From positions 29,503 to 93,502 of the forward strand of contig JBBIKC010000005.1 of assembly GCA_037445635.1 (NCBI GenBank): DNA of 64,000 nucleotides, read 5' to 3'. The position numbers and the translations under genes were made by a program. The stretch comes from JBFMCC01 sp037445635 (lineage in GTDB: Bacteria > Chloroflexota > Anaerolineae > Anaerolineales > Villigracilaceae). Below are positions 56,134 through 64,000 of this stretch, piece by piece (position 1 is the first letter of the stretch; every line of letters starts with the position of its first letter). Under the pieces are notes generated by a model. That model did no database searches. It saw only the letters and a program-made list of their open reading frames with translations, and had not been told where the DNA came from.

Positions 56134-56471
56134 ACCTTCGTTTTGGCTTAAAAGAAACCGTCGTCCAAAACATCTGCGCCGTGCTCGCCCTCCATCCGCA
56201 AGTGGAAAAGGCGGTATTGTACGGCTCGCGCGCTAAGGGAAACTATAAGAGCGGCTCAGACATTGATCTGACCCTGTTTGGCGGCGCGGATTTGACATTA
56301 AACGTGCTTTTTAAAATCATGGACGAACTCGACGACTTGCTTCTGCCGTACACGATTGACCTGTCCATATTCAATAACATCAACGACCTCGATGTGATTG
56401 AGCATATTCAACGCGTGGGCCTCACATTCTATGAGAAAAACAAGGTCCGCCCTGCGTTGGCAGCGACATAG
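56130..56471 (+). CDS. MNT-type nucleotidyltransferase antitoxin
   Basis: 113 aa minimal nucleotidyltransferase. The GSx10DxD signature is clear: YGSRAKGNYKSGSDIDLTLF near residues 31-50, with a third acidic residue in IDLSIFNNI. Such proteins neutralise the HEPN partner by modifying it. Coupled to the HEPN gene by a 4-bp overlap. The stop codon's last base is the first base of the gcvPB relic. Confidence 0.88.
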   Translation: MNLRFGLKETVVQNICAVLALHPQVEKAVLYGSRAKGNYKSGSDIDLTLFGGADLTLNVLFKIMDELDDLLLPYTIDLSIFNNINDLDVIEHIQRVGLTFYEKNKVRPALAAT

Positions 56472-56531
56472 GCCGCCCGCAGGCCGGTGTTGTGCTGCTG
56501 GTTGCCTGAAAATTACAACGAGATGGTTTAA
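56471..56531 (+). pseudogene. Relic of a gcvPB 3' end
   Basis: 61 nt aligning without gaps to the last 20 codons of gcvPB (55585-55645), 47 of 61 bases identical by hand count, including the stop. It can be read as AARRPVLCCWLPENYNEMV, clearly homologous to the C-terminus AARELVLCCWLPEDYNKNE. No other part of a gcvPB gene is present. It is more diverged than the uridine-kinase copy next to hicAB. Confidence 0.85.
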
Positions 56532-56548
56532 CAGCCAACCAGTGAATC

Positions 56549-56582
56549 AAAAGGCGGACCGTTGCGGGTCCGCCTTTGTAAT
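56549..56582. terminator. Bidirectional terminator
   Basis: GGCGGACC pairs with GGTCCGCC, extended by AAA/TTT, with TTTGTAATTT on the plus side and TTTTGATT on the minus side. It can serve both the MNT gene and the convergent lipoprotein gene. Confidence 0.75.
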
Positions 56583-56597
56583 TTATTTTGGTTGCTG

Positions 56598-57371
56598 TTA
56601 CGGGCTTACGTGCCAGAGCAGGACATCGGTCATTTCACAGCGCGTGCCGAAATCCTTGTTGGTGCCGGAGACAATTGTATAAGCGAGACGCCCCGAAGCC
56701 AATGTCCCCAGATCGGAGAAGATGGTGTATTCGGCCATGTATTCTCCGTTCACGTAGGAGTAAAGACGGCCCTCGTAAACGACCAGGGCAAAGTCTGCCT
56801 CGGCAGGATTGGGAAACTCAGGACTGCCCCTGCCGCTGGTCTTACCGAGATAGCGGAACTGCCGGGCCGACGAATTCCAATGACCCACCCAAGTTGATTT
56901 TTGATCGAGAAAACTAACATAATGGTCGCCGTTCTGCTGGATGCGAAAGGCAAAACCGCATCCGCTCGGATCGGGAGACGCGGACGCATTCTCCCACTTG
57001 AAATGCGCCTTAATTACGAAATCAGCGACATCCTGACCCGAATCAAAGAAGTCATAATAGTTGATTTGAGCCCATTCGAAGGCGAAATCATCCAGCACCA
57101 CCAACCTGCCTTTGGTGGAGGGAATCTGTCCACTGTCGTAGGCCGCCTGCACGATGGCGAATATGTTTTCGTACTGCTGCGTCGCCGCAAGGTTCGGGGT
57201 CGCGGTCGGCCGCGGGGTGGCAGTCGGCCGCGGTGTAGCAGACGGCACCTCAGTCGGGGGCGGTTCGGTGGGGGTGGCCGTCGGCTCGGGCGGCGCACCT
57301 CCACAGGCGGCGACCAATAGCACAACAAGCAGGCTTGACAAGCAGATGGGTATGAAACGGTTCGATTTCAT
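56598..57371 (-). CDS. Lipoprotein with concanavalin-like domain
   Basis: 257 aa. Lipoprotein signal (LLVVLLVAACGG), a Thr/Pro linker (ATPTEPPPTEVPSATPRPT) and a beta-rich domain from about residue 80: LVVLDDFAFEW, FVIKAHFKWENAS, GCGFAFRIQQNGDHYVSFLD, and VVYEGRLYSYVNGEYM. The order of strands resembles LamG/DUF1080-type sandwich domains that bind glycans. Anchored outside the cell membrane. Function unknown. Confidence 0.7.
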   Translation of the reverse strand: MKSNRFIPICLSSLLVVLLVAACGGAPPEPTATPTEPPPTEVPSATPRPTATPRPTATPNLAATQQYENIFAIVQAAYDSGQIPSTKGRLVVLDDFAFEWAQINYYDFFDSGQDVADFVIKAHFKWENASASPDPSGCGFAFRIQQNGDHYVSFLDQKSTWVGHWNSSARQFRYLGKTSGRGSPEFPNPAEADFALVVYEGRLYSYVNGEYMAEYTIFSDLGTLASGRLAYTIVSGTNKDFGTRCEMTDVLLWHVSP

Positions 57372-57453
57372 GGAATCCTCCTGACCGTTATGGTATTTAT
57401 GACATTATGGAACACATCCCCCCTTAAAATCAAGTGTCTAACGTCACGATTTT

Positions 57454-58878
57454 TCAGCCAGCCAGTTCTGCAAACCGATGGATGTTTCCTTTTATTGGGA
57501 AGGTCCGGAAGTCCCCGTCCTGGCGGTCAATCCTGACCTTGATTCCGTACTTCGGCGAACTGCCGGTCAGCCCGGCGCGGTCAATGCGCTGACCGGGCAG
57601 GACGGTCAGGCGGAAGCGCTGGAGCAGGATCGCCAGCACGATCTTCAACTCGACCATGGCGAACTCCGCGCCGAGACAGCGCCGCGGCCCCGCCGAGAAG
57701 GGGAAATACTCGTAGGGCGAAGGCTTGATCTCGAGCCAGCGAACCGGATCGAACCGACTCGGATTCTTATAAATATCGGGCCGCCGATGGGTGACGTGCG
57801 CGCTGTAGATTACGTTATTGCCTCTTTCAAGACGATAAGGCCCGAGGTCGAATTCATCCATGCTGACGCGGATGCCCCACGCCACCGGCGGGAGCAGACG
57901 CAGGCTTTCTTTGATGACATTCTCAAGCAGAGGCAACTGGTTGAGTTGTTCGAAGGTCGGCGGACAGCCGCGCAATTGAGACCGCAGTTCATCCAGCAGG
58001 GCGGTCTGAATGCGCGGATGCAGTGCCAGCAGGAACATGGTCCACGTAAGGGCGCTGGCGCTGGTCTTCGATCCGCCGCGGAAGATGGCCACGGTCTGGC
58101 CGATGACCTCGTCGTCGGTCATCCTGTTGCCGTCCTCGTCGTGGGTCTGCAGAAACACGGACAGGATGTCCGAGCCGTCCAGGGGACGTTCGCGGCGCGC
58201 CTCGATGAGGCGTTTCAGTCCCTGCTCGAGTTCGATTCCCCGGCGAATCAGCCGCCGGTATGGGAAGCCCGGGAAATTATGGGGAAACAGGAAGACCAAC
58301 GGCGAAAAGATGAGCCTCAGCACCTCTTCGAACAAATTGGCATAGTAACGTCCATTGTCGCCGTCGGGATCCATACCCACAAAGACTTTCATGGCGAGGA
58401 AGGCCGCGAATAAATCCATGTCGGCATACAGATCGGTGACCTGGCCGGGCTTCCATTTTCGGAAAAAACGCTCGGTGATCTCCACGATGCCGTTGACGTA
58501 GTGATGCAGGTGACTCGCATGCAGGGAAGGCGCCATCAGGCGGCGCTGGCGTTTATGTTGCTCTCCGTTCATCATCGCGATGGCGGTGGTGAGACTGCGC
58601 AGGGATTCGATGTCGCTGAACGGGAAGGGAACGGATTCCAAATCGTAACTGTGGAAGAGGGACGGGTTGGAGAGAATCTGACGCGTGTAATCGGGATGGA
58701 AGGTGAACGTGGCGGACATCTTGCCGCGTCCCACCTGGGCGATCTCGCCGTAGGTGTCATTCAACTTGTGCAGGAATCCAATCGAATCGCGGGCGAATGC
58801 GACAACAAATCCGCGCCAGCCCAGAATCGGGTTCAGGCGCGGACCGGGGATATCGGACATGGTCAGGGGCGCGGTCAT
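57454..58878 (-). CDS. Cytochrome P450
   Basis: 474 aa from the ATG at 58878, which overlaps the cyclase stop (TGATG). Haem-thiolate mono-oxygenase. Haem motif FSAGPRRCLGAEF with the Cys ligand, the ExxR helix as ESLRLLPP, and PERF-like DPVRWLE. In the I helix the usual acidic-Thr pair (A/G-G-x-D/E-T) reads GGSKTS, so a Lys stands where the acid belongs; oxygen activation may differ. No N-terminal membrane helix, so it is soluble. No ferredoxin partner nearby. Confidence 0.92.
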   Translation of the reverse strand: MTAPLTMSDIPGPRLNPILGWRGFVVAFARDSIGFLHKLNDTYGEIAQVGRGKMSATFTFHPDYTRQILSNPSLFHSYDLESVPFPFSDIESLRSLTTAIAMMNGEQHKRQRRLMAPSLHASHLHHYVNGIVEITERFFRKWKPGQVTDLYADMDLFAAFLAMKVFVGMDPDGDNGRYYANLFEEVLRLIFSPLVFLFPHNFPGFPYRRLIRRGIELEQGLKRLIEARRERPLDGSDILSVFLQTHDEDGNRMTDDEVIGQTVAIFRGGSKTSASALTWTMFLLALHPRIQTALLDELRSQLRGCPPTFEQLNQLPLLENVIKESLRLLPPVAWGIRVSMDEFDLGPYRLERGNNVIYSAHVTHRRPDIYKNPSRFDPVRWLEIKPSPYEYFPFSAGPRRCLGAEFAMVELKIVLAILLQRFRLTVLPGQRIDRAGLTGSSPKYGIKVRIDRQDGDFRTFPIKGNIHRFAELAG

Positions 58879-61800
58879 CAGGCGGACGTCGCTTTCAGCA
58901 TGGATTCCTCTTGTTGAACGGCGGCCAGCCACTGGTCCAGGTTGAGGCGGGCGAAGCAGTCTTTCGCGCGAGTGAGAGCGGTGGAACGATCGGGGCTGTC
59001 AGCGGGAAGGCGGCGGGCAATCTCCAAGGATATGCGGCCAATCTCGTAGAACATGGAAAGCAGTTCGGCCTTTTCGATGCCCTTCTGCCAGAGGGCAAAG
59101 GCCTGTTTGGGCTTGTTCCCGTACCAGGCCATCAGGCCCGCGAAGCGAAGATAGGTGGGTTCCCCGGCGAAGAAGATGGCGGAGTATTTCTTCAAGACCT
59201 TGAGCATCTGCTTTGCAGATTTTGCGATGGAATTTCTCTCGGCCGCGGGCGCGCTGCCCTTTACCGCTTCATCGAGGAACAGGAAGACGGCTTCGGCGAT
59301 GTTGAAGTAACCGAGATAAACCGAATAGTCCACCACCGACGCTTTGGAGGCGCGCTCGGCCAGTTTTTGCGCCAGCGCGAGACCGTCCCTGTCCCTTTTC
59401 AGTGCCTGGATGCGCGCGATCTGCCCGTTGATGATGTATTCGGCCACTTCACCGACCGGTTCCTGCGCCATGAGCCGAAGCGCCTGTTCCAGCGGCTGGA
59501 GCGCCTCGTCCAGCCTGCCGAGACTCATGAGGACGTAGCCCTCGGCCTGCTGCGCCCATTCTTTAATGACGGGATTGTGGCGGCGCTGGGAATGTTCTTT
59601 GAGGCGGGTCATGTAACCGAAGGCGGTGTGGAAATCCCCTTCGTAGCAGGCGTTGCAGGCCAGGTAACTGAGCGCCTCACCCGCCTGACGATGGTCGCCA
59701 AGTCCGTTGCAAATCTGGACGACTTTTTCGAGGCGCGGCTTTAAGTCTTCCCATTTGCCGATGCCGCTGTCGTATGCGGCAAGCGAGTTGGTGGAACTGA
59801 CGTAGTATCCTGCATGGTTGAATTGCTTATCCAGGCGGCTCCACTGGCGTGCGTAGTATTCGGACTGCGAGCGCCACGGGATGAATCCTGCGATGGAACT
59901 GACCTGCGCGTACACGTAACCCAGTTCAGGGGTGTCGGGGAGGCGCTCGGCCGTGTTGAGGTTGGCAAGCACGGAGTAGAAGATCGGCAGGGTATCGGCC
60001 AGCAGGAAATAGACCGTCGCCAACTGTAAGTAGATCTGGATAATCTCACGCAGAGCCGTTTCCTGTTCGGAGGTGAGGCGCGCGCCGCGGAAGACGCGCG
60101 GCCACAAGCGGTGCAGAACCTGACGCCCGACCTGTGCCAGCGACCCGGCAATCATTCCCGCGCTGGAACGCGGGAAACGCGCCCCGAATACATCGAGCGC
60201 TTTGATGAAATAGTCCTTGCTCTCGTCCAATTTTCCCAGGCCAAGATAGGCCTGTCCCAGTTTGCGATACCACTGGCCAAGGCGGAGACGACTGATATCA
60301 ATTCCCGTGGACAAGGAGAGGGCGTCATTGAAAAAGTGAACCGCCTCCGTGTTGGCAAAGTTGTTCAGGGATTGATCGCCCGCCTTTTCGATGTACTCGA
60401 GCGCTTTTTCCGCAATCCGCCGGTCGACGTGCCCCTCCTGCATTTTCGCGGCCTGCGTCCAGTGATAGGCCAGCAGGGTGTAATACGAACCGAGGTCGTG
60501 GGCGTAATGCACCTCGATCCACTCGGCCACCGCCTGGTGCAGTTCACGGCGCTGGGAATACAGCATCAGGTTATAGGCCGCCTCCTGGGTGACGGCGTGC
60601 TTGAAAATGTAGGCCAGATCGGGCGTCTCGGATTCGATCAGGGTCAGGCTCAGGCCGGTGAGCGTGTCCATATACTCGTTCAGGCGCGGACGGTCGGTCT
60701 CGATGGGGTACGCGGCCTGCAGAAGTCGGAAAGCGAAGATGCGCCCGATGACGCTGGCCACCTTGAGGGTCAATTGCTGGGACGGGGTGAGACTGTCAAT
60801 GCGGCTGGTGATGACGCCCTGCAGGGTATCGGGCAGGGTGATGGCCGAAAGGTCCGAGAAATTCGGCGAGACGCGGCATTCGTTATTCTCGATGCGGATG
60901 ATGCCCGCGTCGCGCAGGGCATAGGCCAGTTCCTCCGCAAAGAAGGGATGTCCTTCCGACTTCTCTCGGATGAGGCGTGCCACCTCGGGCGGAATGGATT
61001 GCACACCCAGCCGCTGGCAGACCAGTTCCTCGGCGTTATCCAGCGAGAGACCTTCCAGCCTGATGAGTTTGGTCGCGCCGTGATTCAGGAAATGCTTGTA
61101 TTCGAGGGAAAACGGTTCGGAGAGAGGACGCGTATTCATCACCAGCAGGAGCGGTTGGACCCTGGTATGCACCTCCGGCAGGAGCGACCAGGAGGCTGAA
61201 TCCAGCCAATGCAGGTCCTCCATGATGACCAGCATGGGCGCGCGGGCGGCCTCGCGGCTCAAGATGCGGACGAGCACCTCGCGGATGTTTCCGCCGCGAA
61301 TCTCGCCGGTCATCGCAGAGGTGAAATCGTTGTCGGGGATGTCCATGGGCAGGATGACCGAAAGCAGAGGCGCGTACCGAAGCAGGTCGGGATCTATCTC
61401 CCCGATCTTCGCCAGCACGCGCGCCTGGATCGTCTCACGGTGCTCGTCGAGCAACTGTGACTCGAGCAGGATCTCCTCGATCCCGAAAATCTTATTGAAA
61501 ATGGGACGCCAGGCATGATAAGGCGTGCTCTTCTCTATCGAATCGCCCTCCCCCTTGAAGGTGTTCACGCCCAGCGATGCGGACTGGCGCTGTAACTCCT
61601 CGGTCAGGCGCGACTTGCCGATGCCCGCCTCGCCGGACATGATGATGACCTGATTCGACGCGCCGCGCTGGAACTCCTGCAGAGCCGCGGCCAGCAGGGC
61701 CTTCTCCTCCTCGCGCCCGATTAACTCGGTCTCCGCGCGCATCACGCCGCGCCTCTCCTGCAGCGGATGGAAGACCTCGACCAATTCGGTTCGTCCCTTG

Positions 61801-63101
61801 ACCATCTGCGGGGGAAGCGTCTCGAAGTCCACCGCCTCCCGCGCGCCCTCGAATGTGGCTCGATCGCATAAGATGGGGATGTCCTCCTGCAGAATCAAAT
61901 CGGCCTGATGCCCGGCCACCCCCATCAGCCGCGCCGAGAGGTTGACCACCCCGCCCATGATGGTGTACTCGCGGCGGTCTTCATTCCCGATCGAGCCGCA
62001 GAAGATGCGGCCGGTGGTGATTCCGATATAACTCCTGACTTTCAATTCCTTCAATTCCCTGCGAATCATCAGCGCGGCCTGGACGCCGCGCAGGGGGTCG
62101 TCCTGGTGGGCAAAAGGCGGCAGCCCCAGCGCCGCGACCACCGTGATGCCCTTGTCGTCCACATTGATCTTGTTGAGACTGCCCTCGTAGCGATAGACTG
62201 CGCGCTGGAGCAGGCGCGCCACCGCCTGCGCGGTCTCCAGCGGCGTGTCCTGGTCCACGCCGGGCAGGTTGATGAAGAGCACGGTCACGCGGCGGAGTTC
62301 GGCGAGCCAGCCCGAATGTCCCGCGGTGAGGCGGTTGATGATCGCGCCGGGGATGTAGGCGCGCAGGGCGGTATCGCCTCCTTCGGGGATGTTCAACCGC
62401 TTCGCGGCCTGGACCCCGGATGGGCGGCGCGTCAATTGATCCAGCCGCAGCCCCTGCGCGTCTCCCTTCGACGGGAAGTCAATCACCGAGCCTGTGCAAT
62501 CGTTCTTCAGCAGGTCATATGCCGAGGGAGTCAACAGCACGTCCCCCGCCTGGGCCAGGTCGTTGGCCTGACCGAGTTCGACCAGCGGCGCGCCGGCCAC
62601 CAGAAACTCCCAGCGGTTGAACACGCCGCCCACGTGCGCCAGGCTGATCTCACCAACACTGACAGCCACTTTGAGCCGCAGGTTGATATCTTCCACTTTG
62701 TAATGGTGCAGTTTTTCGCGGATCTTGAGCGCGCAGTCCACCACGCGCGCGGTCCAGTCCCAGTCGCTGGCTTCGGGCCCGCCCGAATCGTCCATCGGCC
62801 AGACCGCGAGAATGGCGTCCCCGGCGAATTTGACCACGTCGCCGCCGTATTCGTTGATGATCCCAATCAACTGGCCGAAATAGTCGTTAAGCAATTCGGC
62901 GAGGACTTCCGCCCCCGCCGGTCCGCGTTCCGCCAACCGTTCGGTCAGCATCGTAAAGCCCGAGATGTCGGCAAACAGCACGACCGCCTGAAAATCCTCA
63001 GCCACCGGCGAATCGATGGGCGCGGGGTTGTTGACCACGCGCCGCTGAATCAGGCGCGGCACGTAACTGGCGAGCATTTCTGTCAAGTTTGAATTGGGCA
63101 T
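58878..63101 (-). CDS. sAC-like class III adenylyl cyclase with ATPase and TPRs
   Basis: 1407 aa. Two cyclase homology domains, an NTPase of the STAND/AAA type and a long TPR-like helical region, the layout of soluble adenylyl cyclase (ADCY10). C1 carries both metal Asp (FADISGFT, Asp 45; KFAGDAILAV, Asp 95) but lacks the Asn and Arg that bind the substrate. C2 lacks the first metal Asp (Asn 278) but has Lys 311 and Asn 387/Arg 391 (REYTIMGGVVNLSARL). The two domains thus complement into one active site. Walker A is SGEAGIGKS (489-497). Co-transcribed with the P450. Confidence 0.9.
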   Translation of the reverse strand: MPNSNLTEMLASYVPRLIQRRVVNNPAPIDSPVAEDFQAVVLFADISGFTMLTERLAERGPAGAEVLAELLNDYFGQLIGIINEYGGDVVKFAGDAILAVWPMDDSGGPEASDWDWTARVVDCALKIREKLHHYKVEDINLRLKVAVSVGEISLAHVGGVFNRWEFLVAGAPLVELGQANDLAQAGDVLLTPSAYDLLKNDCTGSVIDFPSKGDAQGLRLDQLTRRPSGVQAAKRLNIPEGGDTALRAYIPGAIINRLTAGHSGWLAELRRVTVLFINLPGVDQDTPLETAQAVARLLQRAVYRYEGSLNKINVDDKGITVVAALGLPPFAHQDDPLRGVQAALMIRRELKELKVRSYIGITTGRIFCGSIGNEDRREYTIMGGVVNLSARLMGVAGHQADLILQEDIPILCDRATFEGAREAVDFETLPPQMVKGRTELVEVFHPLQERRGVMRAETELIGREEEKALLAAALQEFQRGASNQVIIMSGEAGIGKSRLTEELQRQSASLGVNTFKGEGDSIEKSTPYHAWRPIFNKIFGIEEILLESQLLDEHRETIQARVLAKIGEIDPDLLRYAPLLSVILPMDIPDNDFTSAMTGEIRGGNIREVLVRILSREAARAPMLVIMEDLHWLDSASWSLLPEVHTRVQPLLLVMNTRPLSEPFSLEYKHFLNHGATKLIRLEGLSLDNAEELVCQRLGVQSIPPEVARLIREKSEGHPFFAEELAYALRDAGIIRIENNECRVSPNFSDLSAITLPDTLQGVITSRIDSLTPSQQLTLKVASVIGRIFAFRLLQAAYPIETDRPRLNEYMDTLTGLSLTLIESETPDLAYIFKHAVTQEAAYNLMLYSQRRELHQAVAEWIEVHYAHDLGSYYTLLAYHWTQAAKMQEGHVDRRIAEKALEYIEKAGDQSLNNFANTEAVHFFNDALSLSTGIDISRLRLGQWYRKLGQAYLGLGKLDESKDYFIKALDVFGARFPRSSAGMIAGSLAQVGRQVLHRLWPRVFRGARLTSEQETALREIIQIYLQLATVYFLLADTLPIFYSVLANLNTAERLPDTPELGYVYAQVSSIAGFIPWRSQSEYYARQWSRLDKQFNHAGYYVSSTNSLAAYDSGIGKWEDLKPRLEKVVQICNGLGDHRQAGEALSYLACNACYEGDFHTAFGYMTRLKEHSQRRHNPVIKEWAQQAEGYVLMSLGRLDEALQPLEQALRLMAQEPVGEVAEYIINGQIARIQALKRDRDGLALAQKLAERASKASVVDYSVYLGYFNIAEAVFLFLDEAVKGSAPAAERNSIAKSAKQMLKVLKKYSAIFFAGEPTYLRFAGLMAWYGNKPKQAFALWQKGIEKAELLSMFYEIGRISLEIARRLPADSPDRSTALTRAKDCFARLNLDQWLAAVQQEESMLKATSA

Positions 63102-63275
63102 GGGCGGTCACCGGTGAAACAATAAATTTCTCGCATGGACTGCAACTATAATACACCGAACGGCAAAGGGAAGATACGAAAGTTCCATCCTTCGCAATTG
63201 GATGTCGGGATTATAAACGAGGATTCCATCCTCAAACATGACACCGCCCATAACACGAAAAACATCGAATCGGCT

Positions 63276-63281
63276 TACAAT
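63276..63281 (+). promoter_or_regulatory. -10 box of the ferritin-like/VIT1 gene
   Basis: TACAAT about 30 nt before the ATG at 63312. The rest of 63102-63311 holds no gene; an in-frame extension of the next gene to 63135 is AT-rich and non-conserved. Confidence 0.4.
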
Positions 63282-63311
63282 ATGGGCAGATATTTCATCC
63301 AGGAGAGTATC

Positions 63312-63992
63312 ATGCAAACCGAAGCGAACATCGGTCCCATGCTGGAAACCTTCCAGCGGACGGAGATCACCGAACATCACATCTACAAACGCCTGGCGCG
63401 CACCATCAAGTCGTCTGAAAACGCGAAGATCCTCCAGCAGATCGCGGACGACGAACTCAAGCACTACGAGGGCTGGAAGAAGTACAGCGGGCAGGATGTT
63501 CGGCCCGATTGGTTCAAAATGTGGTTTTATTATCTCGTCAGCCGCATCCTGGGATTCACCTTCGGCATCAAGTTGATGGAACGCGGCGAAGAGGCCGCCC
63601 AGAAGAATTACGCCGCGGTGGCGGCGACGATCCCCGAGGCTGCCAGATTCCAGCACGAGGAGGATATCCACGAACAACAACTGATCGGGATGCTGGATGA
63701 GGAGCGGCTGCAATATGCGGGCTCGGTGGTGCTGGGACTGAACGACGCGCTGGTGGAACTGACCGGCGCGCTCGCGGGACTGACGCTGGCCCTGCAAAAC
63801 GGGAAACTCATCGCCCTTTCGGGACTGATCACCGGCATCGCCGCGTCCATGTCCATGGCCGCCAGCGAGTACCTCTCCACCCGCTCAGAGGAAACGAGCA
63901 AACATCCCGTGCGCGCCGCGATCTACACGGGCATCGCTTACATCGTGACCGTTACGCTATTGGTGTTGCCGTATCTGCTGTTCGAGAATTAA
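63312..63992 (+). CDS. Ferritin-like/VIT1 fusion (MbfA-like exporter)
   Basis: 226 aa from the ATG at 63312 (ribosome site AGGAG). An N-terminal rubrerythrin-like four-helix domain (TEITEHHIYKRLA, IADDELKHYEGW, FQHEEDIHEQQLIGMLDEE) supplies Glu/His di-iron ligands. The C-terminal half is a CCC1/VIT1 transporter domain with VLGLNDALVELTGALAGL and MSMAASEYLSTRSEE. Fusions of this kind (MbfA) export iron or manganese and protect against peroxide. Transcribed divergently from the cyclase gene. Confidence 0.88.
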   Translation: MQTEANIGPMLETFQRTEITEHHIYKRLARTIKSSENAKILQQIADDELKHYEGWKKYSGQDVRPDWFKMWFYYLVSRILGFTFGIKLMERGEEAAQKNYAAVAATIPEAARFQHEEDIHEQQLIGMLDEERLQYAGSVVLGLNDALVELTGALAGLTLALQNGKLIALSGLITGIAASMSMAASEYLSTRSEETSKHPVRAAIYTGIAYIVTVTLLVLPYLLFEN

Positions 63993-64000
63993 ATCCTCGA

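Overview
The window reads as one chromosomal scaffold of a moderately GC-rich bacterium, most likely an Anaerolineae-type Chloroflexota, probably from a metagenome. This is inferred from gene content, and from Thr/Pro-rich lipoprotein linkers, many apparently leaderless promoters and dispersed short repeats; no rRNA or marker phylogeny is available here. A 100-N scaffold gap lies at 40009-40108. One tRNA gene (CAU) is present. No CRISPR array, transposase or integrase was seen.

Layout. 1-6.4 kb: the end of a ferritin gene, then a minus-strand operon with three M42 aminopeptidase paralogues, an S51/cyanophycinase-like hydrolase and a polytopic membrane protein. 6.4-13.8 kb: a Thr/Pro-rich membrane-anchored protein, a short SbcC-like ATPase without SbcD, a membrane GT2, a PCu(A)C copper chaperone, and the nitrite reductase pair nrfH-nrfA. 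13.8-27.8 kb: a Crp/Fnr regulator operon, priA with a MEMO-like gene, a sigma/anti-sigma/NUDIX operon, lysS, greA, an LmbE deacetylase divergent from a PilZ protein, the tRNA and azlCD.

28.1-33.2 kb is an accessory patch that is visibly AT-richer up to about 32.5 kb. It holds a truncated AlbA-type gene, a LuxR-HTH gene, a three-gene module (RecA-fold protein without a Walker A motif, a small helical protein, and a family-B DNA polymerase whose motif C has lost the catalytic Asp), relics of gene 3' ends, and a hicAB toxin-antitoxin pair. 33.2-46 kb carries a uridine-kinase-like gene and a minus-strand polysaccharide cluster (heparinase-fold protein, WecA-type transferase, four glycosyltransferase or related enzymes, RffA aminotransferase, WbqC-like protein). 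46-50.3 kb: glpD, glpK, fmt. 50.3-56.6 kb: three small membrane proteins, a tandem glycine riboswitch driving gcvH-gcvPA-gcvPB, and a HEPN/MNT toxin-antitoxin pair. 56.6-64 kb: a lipoprotein, a P450 overlapping a soluble-adenylyl-cyclase-like giant, and a ferritin-like/VIT1 fusion.

Three themes stand out. (1) The RecA-like + PolB2-like operon looks like a DNA damage-tolerance mutasome built on a family-B rather than a Y-family polymerase. (2) Both toxin-antitoxin modules sit just downstream of a housekeeping gene and are followed by a second copy of that gene's 3' end (uridine kinase for hicAB, gcvPB for HEPN/MNT), suggesting a shared insertion route. (3) Short word-repeats and palindromes are inserted in frame in several conserved genes (priA three times, sbcC, glpD, a GT2, a heparinase gene) and inside the second glycine aptamer, where the insert folds back on itself.
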